Shown here: one piece after another, positions 33,395-47,552 of the stretch
Position numbering within the stretch: the first letter of the stretch is position 1
How the letters are laid out: every line of letters starts with the position of its first letter
From: Callaeas wilsoni
Taxonomy: Eukaryota > Chordata > Aves > Passeriformes > Callaeidae
Length of the DNA stretch: 64,000 bases
NCBI GenBank assembly: GCA_013398955.1
Contig: VWPU01006152.1
Span: 4,227 to 68,226 of the forward strand
Direction of reading: 5' to 3'
Translations under genes and position numbers: made by a program
The notes under the pieces: model-generated
What the model was told of the DNA's origin: nothing
The model's input: only the letters and a program-made list of their open reading frames with translations
The model's database searches: none

Positions 33395-36300
33395 GACCAC
33401 AGCCCCAAATACCTGCTCATGGATGGGCAAATCACACACAGATCTCATGGGCTGATACAGGAAGGGAGACAGCACTGAAAAGGGGCCTCTCCACTGGTAT
33501 CTTTCCATGGGACCTCTCACTGCTGGTGTTATTCCACGTGCTGCTTCTCTGTGGCTCCGGGGGCGTTTGGATGCCATTACCAACACAAACAACATTGAAC
33601 AGTTTTATTATCAAGGTCAACGGTGCCATTAAAATACTTCCAGGCATCAATCCTCCACTCCTAATGGAAAGCAACACAAAATAAATAAGCTGACTGTTTA
33701 GGCAGCTGGTGGAGAGGCAGGAGAAGGACTGGACAGGATGGCAGGTTTGTTTCATCTGTTTGGTTTTCAGGAGGCAAAGCTTTGGAGGGTATAAATCTGT
33801 CTGTCCTACAGGCAGTACAACAGAAACAGAAGCATTAGAGGAAATGCTACGTAATTTTTCCCAACAATTTGTCTGAAGCGGCTTTTGCCAGGCACTGCTG
33901 GGGACTGCAATCCTGAAGGAATTGCCTCCAAACCCGGTGTCCTGGCTGTAACACATTGCTGGGACTCTGCCTTGCTCTAGAGCTGGAAATGGGGGTGTGG
34001 GGCAGGGGTTCCTCATTATCACCCTGCCCAAACTCCCCCGAAAGGCTGTACCTGAGCCCAGAACAAGTACGCAGGAGCTGATGATGAAGGGGGAAGTTTG
34101 TTTGCAATCAGCCAAACATCCCTGACTTACCAAACCAGAGATGGTGTTTTGCCCCCATGGCAATCACCCCATTTTCTGTCTATAAAACCTTCTCTATCAC
34201 TGGCCTCTCCTGAAGAAAACCACAATGAAAGAAAGAACAGAGGCAAGCCCTGATAAAAGATTAGCATTAAAGCTGGTTCTCGGTGGAAGTTTAATTCCAC
34301 TGAGCTCAGATTTATCAATGAGTAGGGAAGCAGGAGTTGGAGCACCAAAGATCGGGAGAAGCCTCTGACACCCCACAAGCTCAATAGGACTGCTGGCTGA
34401 AGAGATTGAGGGCATCTGAGCATCCCTTACTCGTGGTTTTATCTGGTCATGACCCTTTGTGCAGTTTTTATTCCTGTAGTTACCCAGTTCTCAGCCACGA
34501 GCAATAAAAATCCGCTACCTTTGCTTTTTTCATTCTCTTCACGAGAAGAAAACCAGAAAAACCAGCAGCCCAAACCAGACAATGGAAGAGAAACGGATGT
34601 AAATCAACAGGAAATATTTTAAGGCTGCAGAGAGAGCACTGTAGATGGGTAAATGGGATTGGAGGGTCAGCAGCAGCAGATGTTGGGAATGAATGGGGTG
34701 GAAAACAATGGCTCAGGAGGGATGGGCATGTTGTCGTGATAAGTCTTGTGGATAGTTTACTAAATTCTGTTTACAGTGTAAACATTTTGTTCAGGCTCTG
34801 CTAAAAAGATTTAAGAGAACTGTGTAAAAATGTTCTCTGCTCTATAAAATGCTACTGCTTTGCCTTTCTTGTCTGGAGAGCAAAATAAATGAGAGCTACA
34901 AAAACACTGTTGCAATCAGCACCACACACATCATTTTTCAATTGTTGAAACAACTGATCTGTGTATTTCTCTTCTTTGTGATGGAAAGAAATTACAGAGA
35001 GGGGGAGACAGCACTTTGGAGGGTCCTGAAGTGCCGTGACAAAGGGTGTCACTTGGGATCTTCTTGCCTCCTTCTGTGCCTTAATTCTATGAAGATGCAT
35101 CATGTGGTTGCAAAGCTCATTAGCAAAATTAATTCACTGTGCTCTATTCATTTGTTACAATCCTGACATAAAGCCACGGAGCATTTTGCATCTGGAGCTA
35201 TTTGAAAACAAAGCCACTCTCCAAATACTTTCTTTGGTTGGTTTTAGCAGAGTATAAATGGGATGTGCATGGAAACCACAGATTCGCTCTGGGGTGGGAT
35301 CTCCACAGAGAACAGGTAAATGTACAAACAGCAAAAGAATGAAAAGCAAAAGGGCAAATGAGAAGCCTCCCTAACTTAGGCTCGAGGAGATACCTGGCTT
35401 TGCTGTGATAACTGGTTTGCACAGAGACATGAGAACCATCCTCTGCTCAGGAGGGGAACACAAGGGGCAAGCCCTGACTTCCCAAATCCCAATGTTTTGG
35501 GACCACAGGCAATCCCACAGATGTTCCTGCACTGCTGAAACGAAAAACCTGGTGCCTTTCTGGAAGGATGTTGGCTGAAATCACAGATGGACCCAGGCTT
35601 TCCCTGCCCAGCACCAGGACACATCTGGGAGCTGAGGAAACCACGTGGTGATCACACCTTGTGGGGCTCGAAGCAAGATTCACCCCATCAAGGTGAGCAA
35701 ACAGTGGAAACTCTGGGGAGAAGGACCGAGTTCTGCTGTTGGTGGGAGAGATAACAAGGATAAGGATGGAGGGGAATAAACCCTCTCCTGCCACGCTAAG
35801 CAGAAATCTAGGCACAGCAATGCACAAAACTCCTTATCTCCGTCAAAGTCGCTCTTTCTTTTTCTGTTTACAGCCTAAGATTTTGGTCAAATGTTTCACT
35901 GCTGGGGTAACTTTTTAATTTGGAGCCAATCAAACCTGTAATAAAAGTAAGCTCTGAGCACTACATGGACATCGCTCCAGGATGGACCCTCCTAAGCTGC
36001 TCATTGAATTTCTCACCCTGGGAAATTCAACAGGACTTTTGCTGCAAAGTCATTAACGGGCTCTTGTGCAAGACACTCCTCCTGCCCTTAATTAGCTCTT
36101 TGTGTGGGCATTTATTGATCTACAGACAGGAAACCACAGCCAGACCCCCAGATAACATCAGTGAATCCAACTCCCTTTTTACCCAGCCCAGATCTCGAAG
36201 CTGCAGATACCAAACTCCCAACTCGTGGGTGGTTCCCAACCCTTGGCTGTCATTTTCCTGCTTCGTACAGTTTTGTGATTTAATTGCTTTTTCAGGCATT

Positions 36301-39300
36301 TGTGTTTTAGGGATATTTCTTTTTTCCTTCTAACAACTCCAGTTGCTCTGGGAAGAGTCAGTTGTCATGACTCCCTGCTTTTAAGGCTTCTGCTGCCACG
36401 TTTCCTGACAATAAGAGGAACAGAGGACCAAAGCAGACAGAGGGGAAAAAAAGCTTAATTATAGCCCAGACTGCCTCTCTCTCTAAGGTGAAGGGAATGT
36501 AAATTATAATTCTGGGATACAAAATCAAGTAGAATTACTTATCTCTTGAAATTCCCACTGATCTGGCCACTGCAGTTAAGCAACCAACCTGCTGCCTCAT
36601 TATTCCAGTGACACACTGCTGCAGGAGAAACTCCCAGGCACAGCAATAAACCAGCAAAAATGCAGGAGATGGCTCAAGATTTCCCTCCTCTCTCTTTCCC
36701 AGGTAGCTTTCCATATTTCTCTTTTAAATTAAATCATATTTGGCACCTTTCCCCTGAATTTTTAACGAGTTTGTTTTAGGGAGAAATATGAGCAAGTGAC
36801 CCTTGGAACAGCAAAGAGTGGAGAAATGAGAACATGGCCAGAGTGCAGCAGGAGCAGCCTGAATTAGGATTTCTGCTTCCTTGAACGGGTTATTTTCTGG
36901 AGAGAACTGGTGGCTTCCAGTTCTCCTGTTGTCTTTTAGACACAGAAATCTCTCTGATTTTGATGCTGCATGGAGAGGCATGGTCAATATTGCACATGGT
37001 TTGCTCACATGATGGAATAAATCCATGGCTTATCTAAGCCTCTCACTGCAGCAGCAATTTATAAAGCTGGAGGAACAGAGAGGTGCTGATGGCAAAAAAA
37101 GACCACACAATCCTTATTTCTCTTTAAGCCAGCTGGGCATAGCAAAAACTGAAAGGATTAGGACAGAGAAAGAAAAATGCAATTGAGGGGAGATACGAGA
37201 GGTGTGGAGAAGATGAGCAGGAAACACATCTACCAAAACCCCACGTCTTTGCCCTTCTAATGCCTGGTGGGGGTGCCAGCTTCGGTGGGACACAGGGCAA
37301 AGGCTGACACGAGGGCAGCTTGGTGTGAGGGAGAAAAACCCATTTGCCAGGCTCTGAGAGAAAGCCCTCTGCAGGGGAGCTGTGATTTCAACCTTACTGA
37401 ATGCATTAGCAAAGGGTTGGAGAACTCGGAGGACGGCACACACTGCACTGGATTTCGTGACATTTCTGTTGCGGGGCTGGGAACAAGGCACTGGAGGATT
37501 CAGCGGATCATAAACTGTAAACACGAAATACAGCAGGGGAGCTGCAGCCTCGAAACGCAAACCAACCCTCCCTGGGAGCGTTCGGTCGCATTTTCAAAGC
37601 AAAAAAAAAACAACAGCAAAAAAACCTCTCTTCTTCAGTCATGGCTTACAAATGTGTGGAGAGATGAGGGAGGGAGCACCGGGGTTAGTCCCAACCTCTC
37701 CTGTGGATGCAGGTGAGTCCCCACTCCCCAGCTGCCATCTCCCCTCCCTCCCATGCAGAATGTCAAATAATAATATTAAATAAACCACCCCTGCAGCCGC
37801 TGCCAGCCCACACCCAGCCCCACACCTCGAGGGAACCCCCCAGCACTGCTCTGCACCCCCAAACCCCCTTTGCTGGTTCACAGGGAGGGGAGTGATTTGT
37901 GTGAATCGAGCCCAGGGTATTCACTTTGTGTAGATCTCCATGTGCTCGGCAATGCAGCTCTTTTTATGGGAGCAGATCCAGGGATTTAGGAGAAAACAAG
38001 ATTTCTCCCTTCACCCTTTACAGGATATACTTTGGAGGCAAGGAAGAGATGATAAGATCTTGGGGAAAAAAGGTGTGTGGTAACTGTGGGTTTCTCCCCA
38101 CCCTGGATTGCAAAGGATTTTCTGCATGAGGCCCCTGAACCACCTGCAAAAGAAGGATTTGCTGCCCTTACTCCTGCTGGGAAGATGCTCTGAATGGTGT
38201 GATTGCCTCTGGTTGGCCTGTGAAACACACAGAGGCACATCTGAGACTTAAACAGGTTAAAAACCTGACCATGGCCACCTGTCTGCACCTCTGCCCACCC
38301 CCAGACTTGAGGCGGGGAGTGATTAAACACACAACACGTGCTAATATTGGCACATATCCCCGGTCACACTCAAATACACGTGCACTTGTGCAAAGCAAAA
38401 CCACTGGAGAAAGTAACAATGATAAATATCTTGCCGCGGTCTATGTTTCTCCCTGATTTCTTGCCTTCTCCTTTACTGCATAATTCACTTTCCCAGTAGC
38501 ATCAACTGTTCCTCAGGCATCACCTTAGCAGTTTAAACATGAGGTGGGTCTAAAACATTCTGCAAAGAAGCTGTTCTGCAGAGCAGACTCACAGGGAAAG
38601 ATCTGATAGAACCAACCCCCCTATTTTTTTTTCCCTCCTATCAGTCTCAGTCCTTTTATTTCCAGTTCGTCCCTCAAAGAAAACTAGAGAATTAAATTAA
38701 TTAGCTCCTGGTAATGGGGATTATCATTTTATCTGTTTGACAGAATTCTACCCATACAAATGAGAGACTGCACCAAAACTTCTTGGCCACAGTTTGGATT
38801 GTTGCAGCAGAGCTTCAGGCACAAAAATACCCATCGGAGGGACAGAGAGACTAAATTTATCCCTTAGGAGAGCCTGGCCATGTAAACCATCCATTCAGCT
38901 CAGGAAATCACACAGCATCCACAAATTCCCTCGCAGAGGAACAGAGCGAAGGAAGGAGACAGCCTAAAGTATTGATGTTGTGTAACAACAAATGTTTCTA
39001 TGGAGACTTTCCAGCCACTCTCAAAGGAAGGCAGAAATGCTGTTTCTTTCCTGCTGCTGAGCAAATTGTGGATGGAGTCTGGGGGGGCTGGCACCTCTCG
39101 TGTTAGCCCGGAGATGGAGCAGCCATGGTAACGGGGCTGGTGTTCCTGGGGGAAAAGAGCTGACATGGAACACCCTGCATCCACCAGGGCCAACAGGAAA
39201 TCAGTCATGGTAATGCAGAGCAGGCTCTGTCAGAGGAGTTCGAGGACCTGGCAGGGAGAAGATTGAATTCTGGGTGTAATTCAATCTCACCATGCCACAA

Positions 39301-42300
39301 ATACAGGCCAAAACGAGCCTCAGTGGGACCTGACGTCCTTTTGTACATCCTTCCTTTTCTAGGGGCAAACCTCCCCCATTTGATTCATCTGTGGTGGTGG
39401 GTGGGTAAAAAACTCCTAAATGGCTCAAAATTCTTATTCACAGCTCCCCAAAAAAAGCAGATGAGCCATGAAAGCACAGTTCTTACAAATCCAGCATCTT
39501 TGCAGGAGATCTCCCTCCGTACAGAGTGGTCACCTTGCACCGGACACAAACCATGATGTGGCTTCTTACTCCCTCTGGCCTTTTGGCTGAGGCAGCTCTG
39601 GTAATTTTGTGTTTGAGTGGGTGGGTGGGGGCACAACCAGCACGTTCCACCATCATCAAAGGGAAGGACAGGCTGGAAAAGCAGGACAAAACCGTCCAGA
39701 GAACAGATGTGTTTTCCCTTTGAAAGCTGGAGTCAGTCCCACCCCAGGGCATTACAACACAACAGCAAGTGCAGAAGCTCCAAAAGCTCCAGGATCCTCC
39801 AGATGCTGCTGGAAAACGGGAGAGAGAAAGGAGGCCCAGGCAGAGGGGTGCGAGCCTCCTGTGGATGGAGACTAAAACCAGTGCAAAGGGCTGCAAGAGC
39901 CCTTTGGGAAAGGTGTTCGCACACACGAGGCTGGCAGGGCTGAAACAGAGAGGGACAACTCGGTCCCACACACAGGAAAACACTCTGAAGTCCCTGCCAG
40001 GTAAGTTCACACATTTCTACACCCACTGCCACCTTTCCAGAGTTTGGCTTTCACAGGTAGGTTTGAGCTTGCCCAGCTCCACACGATTGAGTGCACTAAG
40101 ACACAGAAAACACTAGCTTTTAAAGAAGCACAGCCTTAAAAACAAATCAGCCTCCATTCAAATATATCAGAAAAAGCATTTCCAGAGAGACTCCTGACCC
40201 CCACTTTGCTGCTCCTGAGAGCAACACATCTGCAGTTCAGTGTATTTTCCTATTTTGCCTCGGTGGCAGAAACGAGAGCACCTACTCAGCCAATTCCTTG
40301 CGCATTCCATGCTGCTGGAACACTTCATCTTCACGACAACTGTGGTTTCTCTCTGTGCCATCATACGTTTATGTACATTAACCTTGTGCTAAATTCCAAA
40401 GGCTGGAAGCAACCACCTAAATCATGCTAATTAAGACAAATTACTGGAGTGCTCTGAGGAACGCTGGGAAATGCATTTTGCTGCATGGTACAATAATGAA
40501 AACAGAGCTTGATTCCGTAACGCTGTTAAGTGTGCTTATTTCCAGCCCTTTATTTTCTCTGGTCTTTTCTGGTTTCCAAAAATCTCTCCCTCGCCCTTCA
40601 AGGATAAAATTTAAATTAATTCCCCCAGCAAGACCTCAAAGAAAGTTCATCCTCGCTGGAAGCTGTCGTTCAGGAAAAGTCAATGGAACAAATCCATCCC
40701 CAGGTACAACACCTGAGTTCTGCAGAGCTACACCTCGATGAGCACAGCCCAGGCTGGAGAGATGAATTCTCCTTAATTTCCTGACCTCTGTGCTTCCCTG
40801 GCACCACAAGCAGGCTCCAAAGAGGCAGGAGCAGCCCACTGAGGTGAAGAAAACCCCCTCACCACCGGATTTGTTTCAGTGGCTTCTTCGTGACCTCTCC
40901 GTGAGGGAATCTGGTGGTGGGAAGAAGGCAAGAAACTCAGGAATGGTGCAATACCAGAACAGCAGTCTTGTTTCCACTGCTTCAGGGACTTATAAAAAAT
41001 TAACTCGAAATTTGCACGTGCAAATATCCCCAGTAACGAGGCTGCAACAGTGGACCCTAGGAATGGAACCCACACCGATCCCATCTCTTCCTGCTGCCAA
41101 GGAAAAGGAAACAACTTCCCATTGCCAGCCTACCTGAGCAGTCCATCACTCTGAAAACATTAAATGAAGGGAAAAGAGCGGCATGAAGGGGGAATACACG
41201 TAAGCTTTGCACATGGAATTATAAACAGGATGGAGTAGAGGATATAAAGGGTCCCTGCATACGGCAGAAATTAATTATCTCCTAGAAAAGGACCCTCTAA
41301 TTATACTTCTGTGCCACCTTTTTCTCTCTGCCACGTAATCAAACTTGAAGTTGCTGCTCTGGAAGTGAACTCTTTTTCTCAAATGCTGGGAGAAACATCT
41401 CTAAATTATCATCAGAAAGAAGATAATGGAGGCTGACTGCTCCCTGAAAGTAATTTTTGAGTTTTCTTTTTCTGAGCAGGAGCTAAACAGTGTCTAGTGA
41501 TGTTCATTAAGCAGTCAGCATCCTCCTCTGAAGAGCTGACGTCAGTTTGCAGCCTAGGACCTGCAATTATCATCCCTTGCCATTGAAGTGGATGCTGCTT
41601 AGTTACAGCACGCTGGGAAGTCTGAAAGGATCTGGCTGACACCAGCTGCCCTCCCTCAAAAATTTTAAAGTGGGAGGTAGAAAATGAGAACTAGACAAAT
41701 CTACTGATTTTTGACCTTGGGAAAAACGTACTGGGTCATGTTTCCCCCCCTCCTCAGCCACCCCTCACTGTGTTTATCCCTTCTTTGCTTGCAGGAAGGC
41801 GAGTGAGTGATGCAGTCAATTTGAAGTCAGTTTAGATAAGCATCTGAACTTCTAGATCTAAACTCCAGACCTCAGGAGTGTTTCAAAGCCCTGCTCATCA
41901 ATACATGCTGGAAAAGCAAAGCTTTCCCTCTGTCAGAAAAACCCCCAGCAAAACTTGGCTGTCATCAGCGGTGTCAGGATGGGAACGGAATTCCAGGACT
42001 GGTCTGGGGGTGAATTGGCAAAAAAAAAAGACTGCGAAGGTGACTGTGTAAACTCCATTTTCCCAAGTTTTCTGCCGTTAAAGCCAAGAGCTTTAATCAC
42101 AACTGGATAAAATCCCAGGATTAAAATGTCACCCTCCTTTTGCACGCGGAGCCCGGCCTGTTAAATAAGCAAGTTGCCCCTAAGCAGGTTGTAGGATGGA
42201 GCATTGAAAAATGACAAAATAAATTGATTTATAGCTGCTGGGGGTGGGGGCTTGGCATGAACATTGAATCAGAGGCTCGTGATGACTTTTACCTTCCACC

Positions 42301-45300
42301 TTGCATGAGCTCACCCATCCTTCTTTTGTGACACTTCCCACTAAGGACTCCCATTTGTTTGATGAATATCTAAACTCCATCAGACATCCCTGCTCTTGTT
42401 GTTTTCCAGCCATCTCACTAACATTTTGTTGCTATTAACTTCAATAAATTACAGCCTGGTATTTGCATTCATAGCACTGAGCCATCCATCATGTAAGCTT
42501 ATTTTTTTGCTTGGGTTTTTTTTTTTTTTTGAGGGAACCACAATTATCCACCTTGGGCAAGGACCTCATTCCCTACCTATTCTGCATTTTGCACTGTTAG
42601 AGAGGCATGAATTTAAATCCAAGCGTTGCTTAGGGCAGAGGGGTGGTTTCCTCTGGTTTTTCTTCCAGCAAATCCCACAGACATCACTAAGAGCATCAGA
42701 AAATGCTGGAAACTCAGGTGGTAGAAATTAGAGAACAGTTCCAGTTTCTAAATTATCTGCTTAATGCTGCAGGATTTCTTGGGAGGATGATCAAAGATAC
42801 CTGAGCAATGGAGGTGCCAAAGGATATCTAATGTTAAAAAATCCCTCTGGACATCTTATGGATGGCCCACAGTTTGATATATTGTGTCAGACACGTCCGC
42901 CCCGTGCTTCAGACTCAGTAGAGATGACACGAATCACTTAATTCTCCATTGAAATGCAGGATCTGCTGGGTGGAAGGCAGGATATGGATTTTCTTTCAGG
43001 CCATTTCATGAAAAGAAATAAAGAAGAACTCCATAAAGCCCTGAAATTACAGGTGGAATGCAACAATGCGGGATGCAGGCTGGCTAGGACAATTTATTGC
43101 TGGAAATCCTGCTCTGGGGGGGACTGGCTTGGCTTTGACAGGACCTTGGCTTCACGAGCAAGCCCAGGGACAGAGATAGAAGGGTGGAAAGAGAGGCTGA
43201 TTTTCTGGCACAGGGAGAAGCAGGGCAGTCTTTACCCAGATCAGTCTGAGAACTGAAATCGGTGAGGCTGGGGTGAGTCACATCCTGTGGATCATCAGGA
43301 GGTCACTTAATGGAGCACACAGTGACAAAGGTCTGTGATGAGACCACTGTAACAACCAGGCCTGAAACCTCCTCCCCTGCACACCCAACCCCAGCAAGAA
43401 ACTCCTTCTTAGGAGACCACATTGCTGCAAACAATCAGGAAGAGCCAATTTATTTCCTGGCAGGTTATTTTTAGCCCGGATCATTTCCGTGACCTGCTCC
43501 ACAGTACATCCCTGTGCTAGGCTGTGCTGCCAAAATCCAGGTGACAGAGACACGGGATGGCAAAAGTTGTGCTGGGCTGCTTCCTCATTTTCTGTGTCCT
43601 TCCCTCTGCCACGGGTCACTCGCGGCTCTGCTCGGGCAGACCTGGCACCGTGAGAAGCAGTGCGGAGATGCCAAGCAGGCTGTGTTAATTCAGGTGTTCA
43701 GGCTGCTGCTCTGAGGCAGAGCTGGGCACATGACGAAGCTTCCTGGGATGATTTATGCTGTCTCCAGGCGTATTCTGTGGAGACAGGATGTGTAATAGAC
43801 TGCGGGGAGGTTGAGCTCAGTGTTTTGTAAAGAGATCGCCTGTGTCACAATCTGTATTGTGCCTGAGCGCTGCGGAGGCAGCTGAGAATAATTCAGGGAG
43901 TTGGGGAACTGCTGTGCCTGTCAGCTCCTGAAGAGTGGAGGCACGGACTAGATCCAACCTCTAACTCAGATCAACAGCCCAAAAGGATGAATTAGGCTGA
44001 GCTGGTGCTGAGCAGCTTCTGACAGGGCACCCAAGCTGACGGGGTCACCCTGGGGGAATCAGAGGCGTTCAGGCAGCTGCTGTGCTCCTCTGGTCCTTGC
44101 CCAGCTCCCAGGGTGACACAGCCTCATTTCAGGCTGCCTGGCACACGGCTGGCCCTCCAGGGGACCGGGGGATGGAGCAGTGGTGGGCAGTGTCACCTCA
44201 CCCCAGAGAGGTGCTGCCTGCCTCGGTTTACCACAGATAAAGATGAGATTTACGGCTCCCTGCAGCCTTGCAAGCCACCCAAAGGGGTCCCTTTCTGTGC
44301 CAGCCACTTCTGTTCCACCCCAGAAGTTTGCTGTGGTGCTCTGCAAGGGGGACAGCTGAGCTCTGGGTGCTCCTTCCATCCACACGCCTGGGAAGTGCCG
44401 TGGATCACTTCCAAGGTGCAAGCCAAGTGCAAGCACAAGGAGTTGTCTGCAAATCCAAACAAGAGGCTCCAAATCTCCTCACGCAAAACCCTCGAATGAA
44501 GCAGTCAGGGGTTTTATCCCAACACCAGCACCCACAGATGCCAGCGGAGCGTCTGGCCAGTGAGGACCAGCGCGTTCGTTCTGCCGGGAGCCTGCTGCAG
44601 GCAGCCAGAGGCTGAGGGAAAAGGGCTGAGCCGTGAGAGCCAGGAGGGCCAGAGGGTGCCCCCAAGTCACATTTCCTATCCCAGGGAGGTCCCTCCATGC
44701 CTCTTACACACAAACAACCTTCCAAGCATTGTCCTAAAACTCCAGATTTCAGAGCTTTCCCTCTCCTTTGTCACCAGAGTTCACAAAAATGCTGAAACTG
44801 TTGTAATACTTCAATTGCTATTCCTCCATCCCCACTTATCCTTTAATTTACAGCTTCCTCCACTTGCATTCTTATTTCAATCTTTTTTATCCCTCCAGCT
44901 TCAGAATGTTTTCCAGCTTTTGTATCTCTTCTTTTTATTTGATCATCATCTTCCTGTTCTGTATTTGTGCTTGCAAACAGACACCTGCGTGCACACCCAC
45001 ACTGCCTGACTCAGTCTTTGTTTTGTTTTCTGGGTTCATTTTGCACTTTCATTTGTCTCTCACCCTTCTTCAGCCCCTCCTCATTTATCCTTTTTATTGC
45101 TGGAGACTAAATTTTGGTGCTTAATTATTCTGTGGTTCCTGTCTCTGGTATCTCAGACCCTCCTGTCTCCCAAGGGCTTCTTTATCCTCACAGATTTCCC
45201 TTTATTCCATCTTTGCCCCTCTCTGTGATCCAAGCACAGCAACTTCTCCACCTCACCATTTTCATTTTTCTGAGAACACACCCCACTGATGCCCCTCTTG

Positions 45301-45335
45301 CCTGCCCTAACAACACATTACAAATTCCATTACGG
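33395..45335. other. Long unique non-coding segment
   Basis: Nearly 12 kb of single-copy DNA without a recognisable interspersed repeat. It has a T15 run at 42516-42530 and a weak CR1-tail-like patch near 43942-43975. Open frames up to 243 codons (minus strand 33432-34163) give translations with no domain that I recognise. An AT-rich TAATTAG-containing segment lies at 38690-38775. No exon can be supported by sequence alone. Confidence 0.5.
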
Positions 45336-45549
45336 TAACCATGGAATATCCTGAGCTGGAAGGGACTCACAAGGATCATCCAGCCCAACTCTGTCCCTGC
45401 ACAGAGCCCCCAACAACCCCCCCCTGGGCATCCCTCAGGGCAGTGTCCAAACTCCCCTGGAGCTCTGGCAGTGCTCCCCATTCCCTGGGGAGCCTGGGCA
45501 GTGCCCAGCACCCTCTGGGGGAAGAACCTCCCCTGATGCCCAACCTAAG
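45336..45549 (-). mobile_element. CR1 LINE 3'-end fragment, about 214 bp
   Basis: The plus strand shows ATGGAATATCCTGAGCTGGA, AGGGACTCACAAGGATCATC, CAGCCCAACTC, CCCTGCACAGAGCCCC, CAGTGTCCAAACTCCCCTGG, AGCTCTGGCAGTGCTCCCC, TTCCCTGGGGAGCCTGGGCA, GTGCCCAGCACCCTCTGGGG and GAAGAACCTC, ending ATGCCCAACCTAA. This is the reverse complement of a CR1 3' region of the subfamily ending in CTGAGTTGGAAGGGACCC. The landmarks are all in order with few indels. Confidence 0.92.
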
Positions 45550-46780
45550 GGTATCCAGGCAATCATTCTGTTGGTTTTGGCAGCGATTTCTGTGCCTTTC
45601 TGTGCTGCTCAACACCGAGATGGAGGAAGACAGGACATCAAGCTGGGAGACTTGCACTTCCACCACCCTCACTTCCAGGTGTCCTTGCAGGATAAAAGAG
45701 CAGTTGATATTCAAATGTCCCGTTCACTTCCACTTGCCATTCAGCTGCATAGCAACCACAGACTACCTTTGGCAGACTTAGTGAACTATTTTTAGTTCAA
45801 TTACTTGTTCCCCTGACTCAGACTGCAGGGTCTGAGCTTACCTTTCATGCAATATGTGCAAATGAACCTCGTTGCTTGCACTCGTCCTGACCCATGCAGC
45901 TCATTACCAGCAAATTATTTTAGGGACTGAGATATAAACTTCTATATTTGCCCCTCATGTCTGACAGATTTTCAGGCTAATTTTGTTCCCATCTAGCTTT
46001 CACAGCCCAAAGTTTTATCATATTCATATCCTTGTCATCTACTTGGGTGACAGAACTACCTGCAGGTGGATTTACCAGCTTGAGGAATGGCTTCTAGCAG
46101 GGAAAGCTAACGATGATGTGCCAACAAATCTGTAAAATCCAAGAGGGAAAGGCAGCGGGAGGCTTGTTTATCATTTTGGGGGGCTGAAATAAAGCTTTTC
46201 TCAAGGCCTGCTGCAGGAAGTCCAAGTGTGGGTAAGGGGAGGTGTGGAAGCAAAGCTGCAACAGCCTCTGAACAGCGCCCAGAGCAGGATCTGCTCCTTG
46301 TGCTGGATGACCAGAGACTGAGGAGAGGACATGGATTGAGGTGTAAATGATCCCCCACGTCCTCGTTCCACCGAATGGAAGGGCATTTCAGCTGGCACCT
46401 GCAAATAGCTGCCATCCAAACCTGGCACCACAGACCCAGACCCCCCTCCAGGTTTATCTGCAGAATAATTGTTTGTTTGCTCTCTCACCTCAGCGACCAC
46501 CCCTCTGGTTAATGCCAAACTTCAGCAGGATGAGATGAGAACATGGATTGGTGATAAAACCAAGCCTGAAAGATATTTGCACATGGCTTTGATATTCCAG
46601 AATGCAAAGACATGAAGGAAACCCAAGCCTGATTTGGAAGCACTGATGTGCCAATACAAAGTCTTAGCTCACATGAATGGCTTGCATTAAAGATTTTTCC
46701 AACACTAAGTGCTCATTTCCTCTAAGGAAAAACCCTGGAGTGCTCAGCTCTCCCTCAGAAAGCAAGTATTCACCCTGAAC
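45550..46780. other. Unique non-coding sequence
   Basis: Single-copy DNA between two minus-strand CR1 pieces. Nothing was recognised. Confidence 0.6.
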
Positions 46781-46917
46781 AATCATCATGGAATCACAGA
46801 ATGGTTTGGGTTGGAAGGGGCCATAAAAATCATCTCGTTCCAGCCCTTGCCTTGGGCAGGGACACCTTCCACCACCCCAGGCTGCTCAGGGCTCCAGCCA
46901 GCCTGGCTCCCTTCAGG
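46781..46917 (-). mobile_element. CR1 LINE 3'-end fragment
   Basis: The plus strand reads AATCATCATGGAATCACAGA, ATGGTTTGGGTTGGAAGGGG, CCTTGGGCAGGGACACCTTC and CACCACCCCAGGCTGCTCAG. On the minus strand this ends CCATTCTGTGATTCCATGAT, a well-preserved octamer tail. It is among the least diverged CR1 ends in the window. Confidence 0.93.
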
Positions 46918-47552
46918 CACTGGCTGATTGTCATTTTTAGTGACAACTGGGTGACATCTGTAAAAGTGTATTAAATGTTTCAACCTCCATTTTGGTGTCA
47001 ACTCTTTGGATTCTGCACCCCTCAGTAAGATACCCTGTGCCTGGTTAGCTGGTCTTCTCCTGGTTATCCTCTTTAGTAGTAACCCACTTCATCCATCACG
47101 TTCTCTCTTTTTCCCTGCTCAGTGGGTTGAATTATGGGTTTACCTCTTTAGTGCTGCCCCCTTCCCATTAGCACTGTTCTTTTATATTTAATCCTTCAGA
47201 AATTCCCATTTCTTCTTCCAAGTTTAACAGCTGATGAAACGAGGATCTGGTTAATGCAGACCCTTCTCCTGTGAGGGGACACCAAACTCCAGACTCCCTT
47301 TTGAGCCAGGCCGTGCTCCCCAGCTGCCCTTACCAGCTGCTGCTTTAAGCCACTAAACTGGAATTATCTCCCTGGTACTGGAATTTCCCATCTCCTTGCT
47401 TTTCTCCTCAAGAGCTCACTGAACCACGAAGATGTTTGGCTCCACTGGGAGCAAATCATTTTGTCCACCTGTTTGCAGAGCAGAAATGATCTGAGCAGGG
47501 AGAAAACTGTGCCTGAAACCTGGAGTGAATAAATGCTGAGCTGGAAGCAGCA
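46918..47552. other. Unique non-coding sequence
   Basis: Single-copy DNA between a CR1 piece and the purine-rich minisatellite. Nothing was recognised. Confidence 0.6.

Noticed and set aside
33432..34163. 243-codon minus-strand frame
   Set aside because: No family resemblance; a frame of this length is expected by chance in 64 kb searched in six frames.
43942..43975. GGCACGGACTAGATCCAACC-like patch resembling a CR1 3' end
   Set aside because: Too short and too diverged; key blocks between the two half-matches are missing.
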